NCBI GenBank assembly: GCA_041394145.1
Contig: JAWKIW010000006.1
Coordinates: 1 to 64,000, forward strand
DNA from: JAWKIW01 sp041394145
Lineage (GTDB): Bacteria > Actinomycetota > Acidimicrobiia > Acidimicrobiales > Acidimicrobilacustridaceae
Length of the DNA stretch: 64,000 nt
Direction: 5' to 3'
The stretch's first letter is position 1. Each line of letters starts with the position of its first letter. The position numbers and the translations under genes were made by a program. The notes beneath the pieces were generated by a model. It was not told the origin of the DNA and made no database searches. It was given only the letters and a program-made list of their open reading frames with translations. Positions 28,771 to 38,022 of the stretch are shown piece after piece.

Positions 28771-28846
28771 CGTGCCGAGCGCCCCGGTCCGGCTGGTGCG
28801 TGCGCTCCGGGGCGGTGCTCCGTCGAGATGTGGTCCACTGATCGCC

Positions 28847-29695
28847 ATGACCGCCGACCCGTCGAACCCAGCCACCGTCCGCTACGAGGCCGAGCCGCCG
28901 GTCGTCGTCGTCACCATCGACCGACCCGAGGTGCGCAACGCCGTGGATCGCCCGACGGCGGCGGCGCTGGCCGACGCCTTCCGTCGCTTCGACGCCGACG
29001 ACGAGCTCGCCGTGGCCGTGCTCACGGGCGCCGGGGGCACCTTCTGCGCCGGCGCCGATCTCAAGGCCGCCGCCGCGGGTTCGGACCGGGCCAACCGGGT
29101 CACCCCCGACGGCGACGGCCCGATGGGCCCGAGCCGCATGCGGCTCTCCAAGCCCGGCATCGCGGCCGTCGAGGGCCACGCCGTGGCCGGGGGACTGGAG
29201 CTGGCCCTGTGGTGCGACCTGCGGGTGGCGGCGGCCGACGCCGTCTTCGGCGTCTACTGCCGGCGGTGGGGGGTGCCCCTGATCGACGGGGGCACGGTGC
29301 GGCTGCCCCGGCTCATCGGCCAGAGCCACGCCCTCGACCTCGTCCTCACGGGGCGCGGCGTGTCCGGTGAGGAGGCCCGGACCATGGGCCTGGCCAACCG
29401 CTTGTGCCCACCGGGCGAGGCGCTGGCGGGCGCGCTCGACCTGGCCGGTGAGCTCGCCGCCTTCCCCCAGCGCTGCCTCCGGTCCGACCGGGCCTCGGTG
29501 CTCGCCCAGTGGGGCCTCGACGAGGAGGAGGCGCTGGTCTCGGAGCACGGCTTCGGCTGGGAGGTGATCGTGTCGGGCGAGACCCAGGCCGGGGCGGCCG
29601 TGTTCGCCGGCGGCGCCGGACGGCACGGCTCGTTCGCCGATCCCGCCGGCCCCGATCCGACGGCGGTCGGGAGCGACGGCCCCAGGTCCGGCTGA
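28847..29695 (+). CDS. enoyl-CoA hydratase/isomerase family protein
   Basis: A 282-residue crotonase-fold enzyme. The oxyanion-hole segments are visible as FCAGADLKAAAAG and EGHAVAGGLELALWCDL. The catalytic region keeps the RWGVPLIDGGTVRLPRLIG block common in enoyl-CoA hydratases of degradative pathways. ATG 28847 is chosen at the start of the homologous region; the frame is open upstream. It would hydrate an enoyl-CoA in beta-oxidation. It stands alone between a lipoprotein gene and the SRAP gene. Confidence 0.9.
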   Translation: MTADPSNPATVRYEAEPPVVVVTIDRPEVRNAVDRPTAAALADAFRRFDADDELAVAVLTGAGGTFCAGADLKAAAAGSDRANRVTPDGDGPMGPSRMRLSKPGIAAVEGHAVAGGLELALWCDLRVAAADAVFGVYCRRWGVPLIDGGTVRLPRLIGQSHALDLVLTGRGVSGEEARTMGLANRLCPPGEALAGALDLAGELAAFPQRCLRSDRASVLAQWGLDEEEALVSEHGFGWEVIVSGETQAGAAVFAGGAGRHGSFADPAGPDPTAVGSDGPRSG

Positions 29696-29729
29696 CCGGC
29701 CGCAGGCGGTCACCGTCAGGGGGCCGCAC

Positions 29730-29735
29730 TAGCGT
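29730..29735 (+). promoter_or_regulatory. -10 box of a probable leaderless transcript
   Basis: TAGCGT lies 8 nt before ATG 29744 of the SRAP gene. Confidence 0.4.
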
Positions 29736-29743
29736 GACCGGCG

Positions 29744-30436
29744 ATGTGCGGACGGTTCGTCTCGAGCACCCCGCCCGACCAGCTGGCGCGCTACTTCGAC
29801 GCCGAGCTGGCGGTGGAGGCGGCCCTGGAGCCCAGCTGGAACGTGGCGCCGACCAACGACGTGTACGTGGTCCTGGTCGACGGCGGGGTGCGCAAGCTGG
29901 AGGAGCTGCACTGGGGCCTGGTGCCGTTCTGGGCGAAGGACCCGTCGGTCGGCAACCGCATGATCAACGCCCGGGCCGAGGGCCTCGCCACCAAGAACGC
30001 CTACCGCCACGCCTTCCGCAAGCGGCGCTGCCTGATACCCGCCGACGGCTTCTACGAGTGGAAGAAGATCCCGGGCCACAAGGCCAAGCAGCCCATGTAC
30101 ATCCACCGACCCGACGGTGCGCCGCTGGCCTTCGCCGGGCTGTGGGAGGTGTGGCGCGACCCGGATCGTCCCGACGAATCGCTGCACTCGTGCACGATCA
30201 TCACGGGCCCGCCCAACGAGATGGTCGCGCCCGTGCACGACCGCATGCCGGTCATCCTGGCGCCCGACGCCTGGGAGTCCTGGCTCGATCCCGAGCAGCA
30301 GGACACCGAGCTGCTCGGCCGGCTGCTGGTGCCGGCGCCACCGTCGTTGCTCACGCTGCACCCGGTGAGCACCGAGGTGAACAACGTGCGCAACAAGGGC
30401 GCCCACCTCATCGACCCGGTCGACGGTGATGGGTAG
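29744..30436 (+). CDS. SRAP (SOS response-associated peptidase, YedK/HMCES family)
   Basis: 230 residues beginning MCGRFV, where Cys2 is the residue that crosslinks to abasic sites in single-stranded DNA. Further family marks are EPSWNVAPTNDVYVV, INARAEGLATKNAYRHAFRKRRCLIPADGFYEW (catalytic Asn, Arg, Glu) and TILHPVSTEVNN-like end LHPVSTEVNN. It protects abasic sites during replication. The length matches the family. It is followed 9 nt later by the DUF2079 gene. Confidence 0.95.
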   Translation: MCGRFVSSTPPDQLARYFDAELAVEAALEPSWNVAPTNDVYVVLVDGGVRKLEELHWGLVPFWAKDPSVGNRMINARAEGLATKNAYRHAFRKRRCLIPADGFYEWKKIPGHKAKQPMYIHRPDGAPLAFAGLWEVWRDPDRPDESLHSCTIITGPPNEMVAPVHDRMPVILAPDAWESWLDPEQQDTELLGRLLVPAPPSLLTLHPVSTEVNNVRNKGAHLIDPVDGDG

Positions 30437-30445
30437 GGCACCCCG

Positions 30446-31957
30446 ATGACGGTTCCGCTCCGGCGGCGCCTCGACAACCTCTCGCTGCGCTGGCAGGCCC
30501 GGCTCGACAGCGAGTGGTCCGATCGCGTCGTGCCCTGGGCCGTCGCCGCCGCCCTGTTCGTGCTGCTCGCCGCCCTGGCGCTGGCCAAGGCCCGGTCCCT
30601 CGACGGCACCCTCGATCTCGCCGCCTACAGCCAGGCGGCCTGGAAGATCGGCCAGGGCGCCCGCCCGGTCGTCACCGTGACGACCGACGCCCACGTGCTG
30701 GCCCAGCAGGCCGCGTTCCTCTTCTACCCGGTCACCCTCGTGACCTTCGTGCTGCCCATCATCCCGGCGCTGCTGCTGGTGCAGGCGGCCGCCCTGGCCC
30801 TGGGCGTGGTGCCGGTGTGGTGGATCTGCCGCCGGTTGGCCAACCTCCGGCCGGGGGCCACGCTCACCGTGCTGTTCGTCTACGCCTGCTACCCGGTGCT
30901 GCACAACCTGAACCTCGACGGGTTCCATCCCGAGACGCTCGCCCTGCCCGCCCTGCTCGGGGCCATGTACTACGGCCTGCGAGGCCGCTGGTGGCCCTTC
31001 GCCGCCTGCTGCGCCGTGGTGGTGCTCGCCCGGGCCGACCTCGGCCTGGCCGTCGCCGGGCTCGGCGGGCTGCTGGTGGTCGAGGGGCATCGCCGGGCCG
31101 GCTGGACCACCCTGGCCGCCGGCTTCGGGTGGACGGTGCTGTGCACCGCCGTCGTCCAGCCCTGGTTCGGCGACGGCAGCTACGCCCACGTGGGTGCGTT
31201 CGCCCAGTTCGGCTCGACCCCGCTGTCGATCCTCGGCGGCATGGTCACCCACCCGTTCGAGGTCCTGGGCCGGCTCACCAGCGAGCAGAACTTCCAGCTG
31301 TTCGTGGTGCTGTTCGCCCCTGTCGCTTTCCTGCCGGTGATCGCCTTCCGCTACCTGGTCCCGGTGCTGCCCCTGCAGTTCCTGTACCTGGTCGCCGACG
31401 TGCCCCGAGACGCCGTGTTCGGCCAGCAGACGGTGGCCATCACCGCGTTCATCTTCCTGGCCACCGCCTTCGCCCTGGCGCGCATCGGCCGCATGGGGGT
31501 CGAGAAGGTCACCGTCGACCGGCGCGTCCTCGGGGCGCTGCTGCTGGCCAGCGCCGTCTTCTTCGTGCGCGACGCGGCGTCGTCGCCGTACCGCCAGCCC
31601 TGGAACTGGGGCGGCCAGGACATCGTCGACTACGCCCGCATCCAGGCGGCCGACCGGGTCCAGCCCGATGCCTCGGTGCGCACGTCACCGTCGCTGGCCA
31701 CCTTGCTCGCCGAGCGCGATCGCCTCTTCGTGCTCGAGGCGGGGGACCGGCCCGACCCCGTACGGGCCGCCGACGGCGTCGACGTCATCGTGCTCGACGA
31801 CCGCCAGGTGCCGCAGTGGAACGACGTCGAGAAGCAGGTCTTCCGCCTCGGCCTGGACTCGCTCGGGTTCCAGGAGGTGTCCTCGGACCAGGGGATCGAG
31901 CTGTTCACCCGCCGGGGCAGCGAATCGCTGCGGCCGCCGCCGGGCGGGTCGACCTGA
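30446..31957 (+). CDS. DUF2079 polytopic membrane protein
   Basis: 503 residues with about nine to ten hydrophobic segments and extramembrane loops carrying FDLAAYSQAAWKIGQG-like sequence (DLAAYSQAAW), DAHVLAQQAAF and LNLDGFHPETLALP, which are hallmarks of DUF2079. The topology resembles GT-C glycosyltransferases such as ArnT, with acidic residues in the first loop, so a lipid-linked sugar transferase is likely but unproven. A soluble C-terminal domain of about 110 residues ends the protein. Confidence 0.85.
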   Translation: MTVPLRRRLDNLSLRWQARLDSEWSDRVVPWAVAAALFVLLAALALAKARSLDGTLDLAAYSQAAWKIGQGARPVVTVTTDAHVLAQQAAFLFYPVTLVTFVLPIIPALLLVQAAALALGVVPVWWICRRLANLRPGATLTVLFVYACYPVLHNLNLDGFHPETLALPALLGAMYYGLRGRWWPFAACCAVVVLARADLGLAVAGLGGLLVVEGHRRAGWTTLAAGFGWTVLCTAVVQPWFGDGSYAHVGAFAQFGSTPLSILGGMVTHPFEVLGRLTSEQNFQLFVVLFAPVAFLPVIAFRYLVPVLPLQFLYLVADVPRDAVFGQQTVAITAFIFLATAFALARIGRMGVEKVTVDRRVLGALLLASAVFFVRDAASSPYRQPWNWGGQDIVDYARIQAADRVQPDASVRTSPSLATLLAERDRLFVLEAGDRPDPVRAADGVDVIVLDDRQVPQWNDVEKQVFRLGLDSLGFQEVSSDQGIELFTRRGSESLRPPPGGST

Positions 31958-31959
31958 GC

Positions 31960-31986
31960 GGCCGTCCGGGACCCGGGCCGACGGCC
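31960..31986. terminator. bidirectional hairpin between convergent genes
   Basis: GGCCGTC (31960-31966) pairs with GACGGCC (31980-31986), with a nested CCGGG/CCCGG stem inside. It fills the 29-nt gap between the DUF2079 stop and the HIT-gene stop, and would serve both strands. Confidence 0.6.
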
Positions 31987-32391
31987 CTAGGCCGTGGCGT
32001 CGAGGGCGGCGCGGAGGAGCTCGGCGGCGTCGTCGAGGTCGCTCGGGTCGGGGTGCTGGTCGGCGTTGGCGAAGTCGAGGTCGTGCACGCCTCGGATCGG
32101 GACCACGTGCAGGTGGACGTGGGGGACCTCGAGGCCGGCGATCATGAGGCCCACCTTCACCGGGCTGAACGCCAGCTGCTGGGCCCGGGCGATGCGCTGG
32201 CTCACCGTCATGAGGTGGGCGGCGAGGTCGGGCTCGAGGTCGACCCAGTGGTCGACCTCGGCGATGGGCACGACCAGCGTGTGGCCGGGCTGGAGGGGGT
32301 TGATCGACAAGAAGGCGACGCAGCGGTCGTCGCGGTGCACGAAGCGGCCGGGCAGCTCGCCGTCGATGATGCGGGTGAAGATCGTGGCCAT
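31987..32391 (-). CDS. HIT-family nucleotide hydrolase/transferase
   Basis: A 134-residue histidine-triad protein: TIFTRIIDGELPG at the N-terminus, SINPLQPGHTLVVP, and the catalytic triad HVHLHVVP. HIT proteins cleave nucleotide phosphoramidates or dinucleoside polyphosphates. The gene diverges from pgsA; their starts are only 26 nt apart. Confidence 0.93.
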   Translation of the reverse strand: MATIFTRIIDGELPGRFVHRDDRCVAFLSINPLQPGHTLVVPIAEVDHWVDLEPDLAAHLMTVSQRIARAQQLAFSPVKVGLMIAGLEVPHVHLHVVPIRGVHDLDFANADQHPDPSDLDDAAELLRAALDATA

Positions 32392-32404
32392 CGGGGCCAG
32401 ATCG

Positions 32405-32410
32405 TAGATT
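32405..32410 (+). promoter_or_regulatory. -10 box of a probable leaderless transcript
   Basis: TAGATT lies 7 nt before GTG 32418 of the phosphatidyltransferase gene. Confidence 0.45.
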
Positions 32411-32417
32411 GTCGGAG

Positions 32418-33083
32418 GTGAGCGCGGCCGCCGATCCCGAGCCGGCCCCGCCCGGGGGGGCCAGCACCCCGCCCGACGGGGTCCACGAGCCGCTCGACCG
32501 CGTCTGGACCCTCCCCAACGTCATCACCACCGGCCGGCTGCTGTTCCTGCCGCTGTACTGGTGGCTGCTCGTCGGCCAGGGCAACCGGGCGGCTGCGGCG
32601 GCCGTGCTGGCCCTGATGGGGGCCACCGACTGGTGCGACGGCTACGTGGCCCGCCACACCGGCCAGGTGTCCAGGCTGGGCAAGGTGCTCGACCCGACCG
32701 CCGACCGGGTGATGTTCTTCGTGGGGATCGTCGGCATCATCGTCGACGGGGCCGTCCCCCTGTGGTTCTGCCTCGTCGTGCTGGGGCGCGAGGTCGTGGT
32801 GGCGGCCATCACGGTGGTCATCACGGTGCTCGGGGCCAAGCCCGTCGACGTCACCTGGTTCGGCAAGGCCGGCACCTTCGGCCTCATGTTCGCCTTCCCG
32901 CTGCTGCTGGCCGGTGCGTCGGACCTGTCGGTCGCGCCGGTGTTCACCGCCCTCGGATGGCTGGCGGGGATCCCGGGGCTCGTGCTCTCGTACTACGCCG
33001 CCGTGCTGTACGTCCCGCTGTGGCGGGAGAACCTGCGGGCGGCGCGAGCGTCGCGACGGGCCGCGGGCGCCGCCGGCACGTGA
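32418..33083 (+). CDS. pgsA: CDP-diacylglycerol--glycerol-3-phosphate 3-phosphatidyltransferase (CDP-OH-P family)
   Basis: 221 residues with four to six membrane helices. The family signature D-x2-DG-x2-AR-x8-G-x3-D-x3-D is complete, from the Asp in GATDWCDGYVAR to DPTADR. The N-terminus TLPNVITTGRLLFLP is typical of PgsA-like enzymes, which make phosphatidylglycerol phosphate in the inner membrane. Other CDP-alcohol acceptors cannot be excluded. GTG 32418 is chosen from the spacing to the -10 box; a TTG at 32409 is in frame. Confidence 0.85.
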   Translation: MSAAADPEPAPPGGASTPPDGVHEPLDRVWTLPNVITTGRLLFLPLYWWLLVGQGNRAAAAAVLALMGATDWCDGYVARHTGQVSRLGKVLDPTADRVMFFVGIVGIIVDGAVPLWFCLVVLGREVVVAAITVVITVLGAKPVDVTWFGKAGTFGLMFAFPLLLAGASDLSVAPVFTALGWLAGIPGLVLSYYAAVLYVPLWRENLRAARASRRAAGAAGT

Positions 33084-33159
33084 CCTGACCGGATCCTGAG
33101 GGACCTTCGACCCACCGGGCCGCTGCCGTCCGGGGCTGCCTCGTCGGACCGCCGGCAGG

Positions 33160-33165
33160 TAGGTT
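33160..33165 (+). promoter_or_regulatory. -10 box of a probable leaderless transcript
   Basis: TAGGTT lies 6 nt before ATG 33172 of the nucleotidyltransferase/phosphomannomutase gene. Confidence 0.5.
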
Positions 33166-33171
33166 CAGGGC

Positions 33172-35656
33172 ATGAAGGCCGTGATCATGGCGGGAGGCGA
33201 GGGCACCCGGCTGCGCCCGCTGACCTCCAACGCCCCCAAGCCGATGCTGCCCCTGGTCAACCGGCCGATGATGGAGCACATCGTCGACCTGCTGAAGCGG
33301 CACGGCATCGAGGACATCGTGGTGACGGTGGCGTTCATGGCGAACGCCATCCGCAACCACTTCGGCGACGGCTCCGAGCTGGGCGTGAACATGGTCTACG
33401 CCACCGAGGAGACCCCTCTCGGCACCGCCGGCTCCGTGCGCAACGCCATGGAGCACCTCACCGAGCGCTTCCTCGTCATCTCGGGCGACGTCCTCACCGA
33501 CATCGACCTGTCCAAGATCGTCGAGTTCCACGAGGACAAGGGCTCGCTGGCCACGATCGGGCTGGCCCACGTCGAGAACCCCCTGGAGTTCGGCATCGTC
33601 ATCACCCGGGAGGACGGGCGCATCGAGCGCTTCCTGGAGAAGCCGACGTGGGGCCAGGTGTTCTCCGACACCATCAACACGGGCATCTTCGTGCTCGAGC
33701 CCGAGATCTTCGACTACATCGCCCCCGATCAGCCGGTCGACTTCTCGGGCGAGGTGTTCCCCGGCTGCTGGCCGACGATCGTCCCTCTACGGCGCCATCA
33801 CCGACGGGTACTGGGAGGACGTGGGCACGCTCGAGGCCTACCTCTCGGCGCACAAGGACATCCTCGATGGCAAGGTGCAGGTGAACATCGAGGGCTTCGA
33901 GCTGAGCGAGGGGATCTGGCTCGGAGAGGGCGCCGACGTCCACCCCGAGGCCGAGGTGACCGCGCCGTCGGTGATCGGCGACAACTGCCGCATCGAGGGC
34001 GGGGCGAGCGTCGGCCCGTACGCGGTGCTGGGCGCGAACGTGCGGGTCCGGGTCGACGCCGAGCTCGAGCGGGCCGTCGTGCACGACAACGCCTACCTGG
34101 GCGAGGCGGTTCGTCTCCGCGGGACGGTGGTCGGGCGGTCGTGCGACCTGCGCAAGGGGGCCCGCGCCGAGGAGGGTGTGGTGCTCGGCGACGAGTGCTT
34201 CATCGGCGAGGACGCCCTGCTCGCCTCGGGCATCAAGGTCTACCCCTTCAAGACGGTCGAGGCGGGCGCGGTCGTCAACACCTCGATCGTGTGGGAGTCC
34301 CGGGGCGCTCGCAGCCTGTTCGGGCGCGACGGCATCACCGGCCTCGCCAACGTCGACGTCACGCCCGAGCTCGCCACCAAGGTGGCCATGGCGTGGGGCT
34401 CCATGCTCAAGAAGGGCACCACGGTCATCACCTCGCGCGACTCGAGCCGGTCGGCCCGGATGCTCAAGCGGGCGATGATGGCCGGCCTCAACGCGGCCGG
34501 CATCAACGTGGAGGACCTCGAGGTCGCCTCGGTGCCGGTGACGCGGTTCATCATCCGGCGTCCGTCGGCCACCGCCGGCCTGACCGTGCGCCTCGTCGAG
34601 AACGACCCCCAGTCGACGAGCATCCGGTTCTTCGACGCCAACGGCCTCGACATCACCGAGGACACGCAGCGCAAGATCGAGCGGGTCTTCAGCCGGGAGG
34701 ACTTCCGCCGGGTGTTCCCCGGCGAGATCGGTGAGATCGGGTTCGCGCCGAGAGCACTCGAGCACTACGCGACGGCGCTCGAGGCCACCGTCGACGTCGA
34801 CCGCATCCACGACACCGGCTTCAAGGTGGTGATCGACTACGCCTACGGCTCGGTGTCGTTCGCGATGCCGAACGTGCTCGCCAAGCTGGGGCTCGACGCC
34901 CTCGCCGTCAACCCGTTCGTGTCCACGGCCGGGGTGATGCGGGACCACCTCGACGAGCACGCCCAGTACGTGGCCGAGCTGGTGCGCACGTCGGGCTCCA
35001 ACCTCGGTGGGGTGATCGACCCCGACGGGGCGCGGCTGATCCTCGTCGACGACGGGGGCCACGTGCTGTCCGACAACGAGTCGCTGCTGGCCTTCTTGTC
35101 GCTGCTGCCGGGCAGCCTGCTCGGCGACCGGGTCGCGCTGCCCGTGTCGGCCACCCGCGCCGCCACCGACCTGCTCGCTGCCAACGGCATCGGCGTGATC
35201 CCCACCAAGCTGTCGAACCCGGCTCTCATGGACGCCGCCACCGAGCCCGGCGTCGGGTTCGCCGCCAACGGCCAGGGCGGGTTCATCCTCCCGGGCTTCC
35301 TGCCGGCCTTCGACGGTGCGGCCGCGTTCGTGAAGATGCTGGACCTGCTGGCGGCCGACGGCCGGCCGCTGTCGAAGGTGGTGGAGGACCTGCCCAGGGT
35401 CCACATCGTGCACGAGACGGTGGTGACCCCGTGGGAGCAGAAGGGGGCGGTCATGCGCAGCCTGGTCGAGTCGTCCAAGGGGCGCGAGACCGAGCTGATC
35501 GACGGCGTGAAGGTGTACCACGATGGCGGCTGGGCCCTGGCCCTGCCCGATCCGGAGGAGCCGGTCACCCACATCTGGGCCGAAGCCGAGGCCGACGCCG
35601 ACGCCCGCCGGCTGGCCCAGGAGTACGCCCGGCGCATCCGCCAGCTGGTGCGCTGA
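33172..35656 (+). CDS. fused mannose-1-phosphate guanylyltransferase/phosphomannomutase-like protein, two frame breaks
   Basis: About 829 residues in three parts. A nucleotidyltransferase domain (AGGEGTRLRPLTSNAPKPML, FLVISGDVLTDID) comes first, then a left-handed beta-helix of hexapeptide repeats (VTAPSVIGDNCRIEGG onward), then a phosphohexomutase domain with metal-binding and substrate regions. The usual mutase phosphoserine loop (TASHNP) is not apparent: the corresponding region reads TTVITSRDSSRSARMLKRAM, with a Ser-rich loop. This matches the actinobacterial ManB-like fusion for mannose activation and glycan synthesis. Breaks near 33772 and 33792, each one lost base, fall at the end of the first domain, and EVFPGLLADDRPLYGAI is restored when corrected. 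Confidence 0.9.
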
Positions 35657-35696
35657 CCGCGCCCCCGACCCGGTTGGGCCGGTTCGGCCGATGGGC

Positions 35697-35702
35697 TAGG
35701 TT
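35697..35702 (+). promoter_or_regulatory. -10 box of a probable leaderless gcvH transcript
   Basis: TAGGTT lies 7 nt before ATG 35710. Confidence 0.5.
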
Positions 35703-35709
35703 GCCCCGC

Positions 35710-36090
35710 ATGAACGTGCCCGACGACCTGCGGTACTCCGCGGACCACGAGTGGGCCCGGCTCGAGGACGGCCGGATCCGGATCGGCATCACGGACTACG
35801 CGCAGGACGCCCTGGGCGATGTCGTGTACGTCGAGGTCCCCGAGGTCGGCACGGCCGTCGCCGCCCACGACAAGATGAGCGAGGTCGAGTCCACCAAGTC
35901 GGTGTCGGACATCTTCGCCCCCGTGGCGGGCACGATCGTCGAGGTCAACGCCGACCTCGCCGACGCCCCCGAGCGACTGAACGACGATCCCTACGGCGAA
36001 GGCTGGATCTGCGTCATCGAGCCCTCCTCGGCCGCCGAGCTCGACGAGCTGCTCGACGCCGACGCCTATCGCGCCCTCATCGCCGGCTGA
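35710..36090 (+). CDS. gcvH: glycine cleavage system H protein
   Basis: 126 residues, the usual length. The lipoyl-lysine motif is EVESTKSVSDIFAP; the N-terminus MNVPDDLRYSADHEWAR is standard. It shuttles the aminomethyl group between the P, T and L proteins. It heads the gcvH-garA-ftsR-hpt run, separated from garA by 8 nt. Unlike gcvP it has no riboswitch and is probably leaderless, so its expression is not directly tied to glycine by the same element. Confidence 0.97.
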   Translation: MNVPDDLRYSADHEWARLEDGRIRIGITDYAQDALGDVVYVEVPEVGTAVAAHDKMSEVESTKSVSDIFAPVAGTIVEVNADLADAPERLNDDPYGEGWICVIEPSSAAELDELLDADAYRALIAG

Positions 36091-36098
36091 GGGTGGTC

Positions 36099-36581
36099 AT
36101 GGCGGACGTCTACTGCAACAACTGCGGGCACCGGAACCCCGTCGGGTCCAACTTCTGCTCGTCCTGCGGCGCCGTCCTCGAGACCCAGTCCGAAGAGCAC
36201 ACCACCATCACCTTCCACCCCGTCGCCCCGAGTGATCCGGTCGACGAGGAGGTCTCCGTCGCCCTCGACGAGGTCGGCGGCGACGAGGGCGTGCTGGTGG
36301 TCAAGCGGGGCCCCAAGGCCGGCACCCGGTTCCCCCTCGGGAAGGTGGTGACCACCGCCGGTCGGCACCCCGACAGCGACATCTTCCTCGACGACATCAC
36401 CGTGTCGCGCCGCCACGCCGAGGTGGAGCGACGCGGCGACGGCTTCGTGGTGCGCGATGTGGGCTCGCTCAACGGCACGTACGTGAACCGTGAGCGGATC
36501 GACGAGGCGGTGCTGCGCAACGGCGACGAGCTGCAGGTCGGCAAGTTCAAGCTCGTGTTCTTCCTCGGCCCCCACGAGTGA
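36099..36581 (+). CDS. garA: GarA/OdhI-like FHA protein with an N-terminal zinc ribbon
   Basis: 160 residues: a zinc ribbon (CNNCG and CSSCG), then a Thr-containing linker EEHTTITF and a forkhead-associated domain with GRHPDSDIFLDD, VSRRHAEV and GSLNGTYVNRERI. GarA/OdhI proteins regulate 2-oxoglutarate dehydrogenase and glutamate metabolism after phosphorylation of a Thr pair at the N-terminus by Pkn kinases. The TT pair here is the candidate site, although the classic ETTS context is changed. The order gcvH-garA-ftsR matches Rv1826-Rv1828. The zinc ribbon is an addition relative to the mycobacterial protein. Confidence 0.9.
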   Translation: MADVYCNNCGHRNPVGSNFCSSCGAVLETQSEEHTTITFHPVAPSDPVDEEVSVALDEVGGDEGVLVVKRGPKAGTRFPLGKVVTTAGRHPDSDIFLDDITVSRRHAEVERRGDGFVVRDVGSLNGTYVNRERIDEAVLRNGDELQVGKFKLVFFLGPHE

Positions 36582-37417
36582 TGAGCCCGGCGATGAGCGA
36601 CCGCGCCCACCTCAGCATCGGCGAGGTGCTCAACCTGCTCCAGGACGAGTTCCCCGACATCACCATCTCCAAGATCCGCTTCCTCGAGAGCCAGGGGCTC
36701 CTCGACCCCGAGCGGACGCCCTCGGGCTACCGGAAGTTCTACGACGCGGACATCGAGCGGCTGCGGTGGATCCTTCGCCAGCAGCGGGAGAACTTCCTGC
36801 CGCTGAAGGTGATCAAGGACCGCCTCGACGACGGCGACGTCCCGGAGCTGCAGGCAGTGACGACCCCCGAGGAGGCCGCGCCGACCGCCGCGACGGGCCC
36901 GTCGCCCGAGGCGGAGGTCGAGGCGGTCGTCGATCCGGTGCCGACGCCACCGGCCGCCGAGCCGGAGCCCTCGCCACCGGTCGCGCCGCCGCACGCCGGG
37001 CACGACGCGAGCGAGCCCTTCGACGCCGGTGAGACGGCCGTGAGCCTCACCGTGGACGAGCTGGCCCGGGCCAGCGGGCTCAGCGCCCGCCAGCTCGGCG
37101 AGCTCGAGCGCTACGGGCTGCTGCACGGCGAGCAGGCCGGCAACATCTCCTACTACGACGAGCACGCGCTCCTGGTGGCCCGCACCGCGGCCGCCTTCCT
37201 GGCCCACGGGGTCGAGCCACGGCACCTGCGGATGTACAAGGTCGCCGCCGACCGCGAGGCGTCGTTCTACGAGCAGCTGGTCCTGCCCCTGGCCAAGCAG
37301 CGCAACCCCGCGGCGCGGCGCCAGGCCCGCCAGAACCTCGGCGAGCTGGCCAAGCTGGGCGACACGCTGCACAAGGCCCTCCTGCGCGACGCCCTGCACG
37401 ACCACCTCGGTGGTTGA
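36581..37417 (+). CDS. ftsR: MerR-family regulator, FtsR-like
   Basis: 278 residues with two winged-helix regions: an N-terminal MerR HTH (about 8-85, HLSIGEVLNLLQDEFPDITI and GYRKFYDADIERL) and a second one after a Pro/Glu-rich linker (AVSLTVDELARASGLSARQL). FtsR controls ftsZ and cell-division genes in corynebacteria and the orthologue in M. tuberculosis is Rv1828. ATG 36581 overlaps the garA stop (TGATG); GTG 36578 and ATG 36593 are alternatives. The product is longer than most homologues because of the linker. Confidence 0.88.
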   Translation: MSPAMSDRAHLSIGEVLNLLQDEFPDITISKIRFLESQGLLDPERTPSGYRKFYDADIERLRWILRQQRENFLPLKVIKDRLDDGDVPELQAVTTPEEAAPTAATGPSPEAEVEAVVDPVPTPPAAEPEPSPPVAPPHAGHDASEPFDAGETAVSLTVDELARASGLSARQLGELERYGLLHGEQAGNISYYDEHALLVARTAAAFLAHGVEPRHLRMYKVAADREASFYEQLVLPLAKQRNPAARRQARQNLGELAKLGDTLHKALLRDALHDHLGG

Positions 37418-38012
37418 CGGCGATCGGCCGGGCGCCGAGCTCCTGTTGAGCCCGGCGGACCTGCGTGGCGTCGTCACCCGTCTCGCCGCCGAGCTCGAGA
37501 CCGCCTACCCCGACGGCGTCGTGCTCGTCGGCGTGCTCAAGGGCTCGATCGTCTTCCTCAGCGACCTGGTCCGGCGCCTGCGGGTGCCGGTGCTGGTCGA
37601 TCTGGTGGCGGTCTCGGCCTACGCCGCCGGAGGGCGCCGCGCCCGCCTCGTGAAGGACCTCGACATCGACGTCGCCGGGAGGGACGTGGTGGTGGTCGAG
37701 GACCTCGTCGACACCGGGCTCACGCTCGGGTTCCTGCTGGGCACCCTGCGCCGCCGCCGCCCCGCGTCGCTCGCCGTGTGCACCCTCCTCGACCAGCCGG
37801 CCCGGCGCCTGCTGCCGGTCGAGCTGCGGTTCCGGGGGGTGGAGATCCCCGACACCCTGGTCGTCGGCTACGGCCTCGACTTCGCCGGACGCTACCGGAA
37901 CCTCGACGGTGTCTGGACCGTCGATCCCGCCGTGCTGGCGGCCGATCCGGACGCCTACGTCCGCCGTCTGCACCCGCCCGGCCCGCCATCGGGCCCACCG
38001 TCCGCACGGTAG
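37410..38012 (+). CDS. hypoxanthine/purine phosphoribosyltransferase-like protein
   Basis: A 200-residue type I phosphoribosyltransferase. The PRPP loop is VVVVEDLVDTGLTL, with VGVLKGSIVFLSDLVRRL and RGVEIPDTLVVGYGLDFAGRYRNL, a pattern close to Hpt enzymes that salvage hypoxanthine or guanine. GTG 37410 overlaps the ftsR stop by 8 nt. Its place inside the conserved garA-ftsR-DUF151 run is not found in mycobacteria and suggests a lineage-specific insertion. Confidence 0.88.
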   Translation: MVDGDRPGAELLLSPADLRGVVTRLAAELETAYPDGVVLVGVLKGSIVFLSDLVRRLRVPVLVDLVAVSAYAAGGRRARLVKDLDIDVAGRDVVVVEDLVDTGLTLGFLLGTLRRRRPASLAVCTLLDQPARRLLPVELRFRGVEIPDTLVVGYGLDFAGRYRNLDGVWTVDPAVLAADPDAYVRRLHPPGPPSGPPSAR

Positions 38013-38015
38013 GGT
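38010..38015 (+). promoter_or_regulatory. -10 box of a probable leaderless transcript
   Basis: TAGGGT lies 7 nt before ATG 38023 of the DUF151 gene, overlapping the end of the phosphoribosyltransferase gene. Confidence 0.4.
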
Positions 38016-38022
38016 GCGGGGG

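Noticed and set aside
28255..28875. A 206-codon minus-strand frame over the small lipoprotein genes
   Set aside because: No signal or domain, and it overlaps the coupled plus-strand genes and the start of the hydratase gene.
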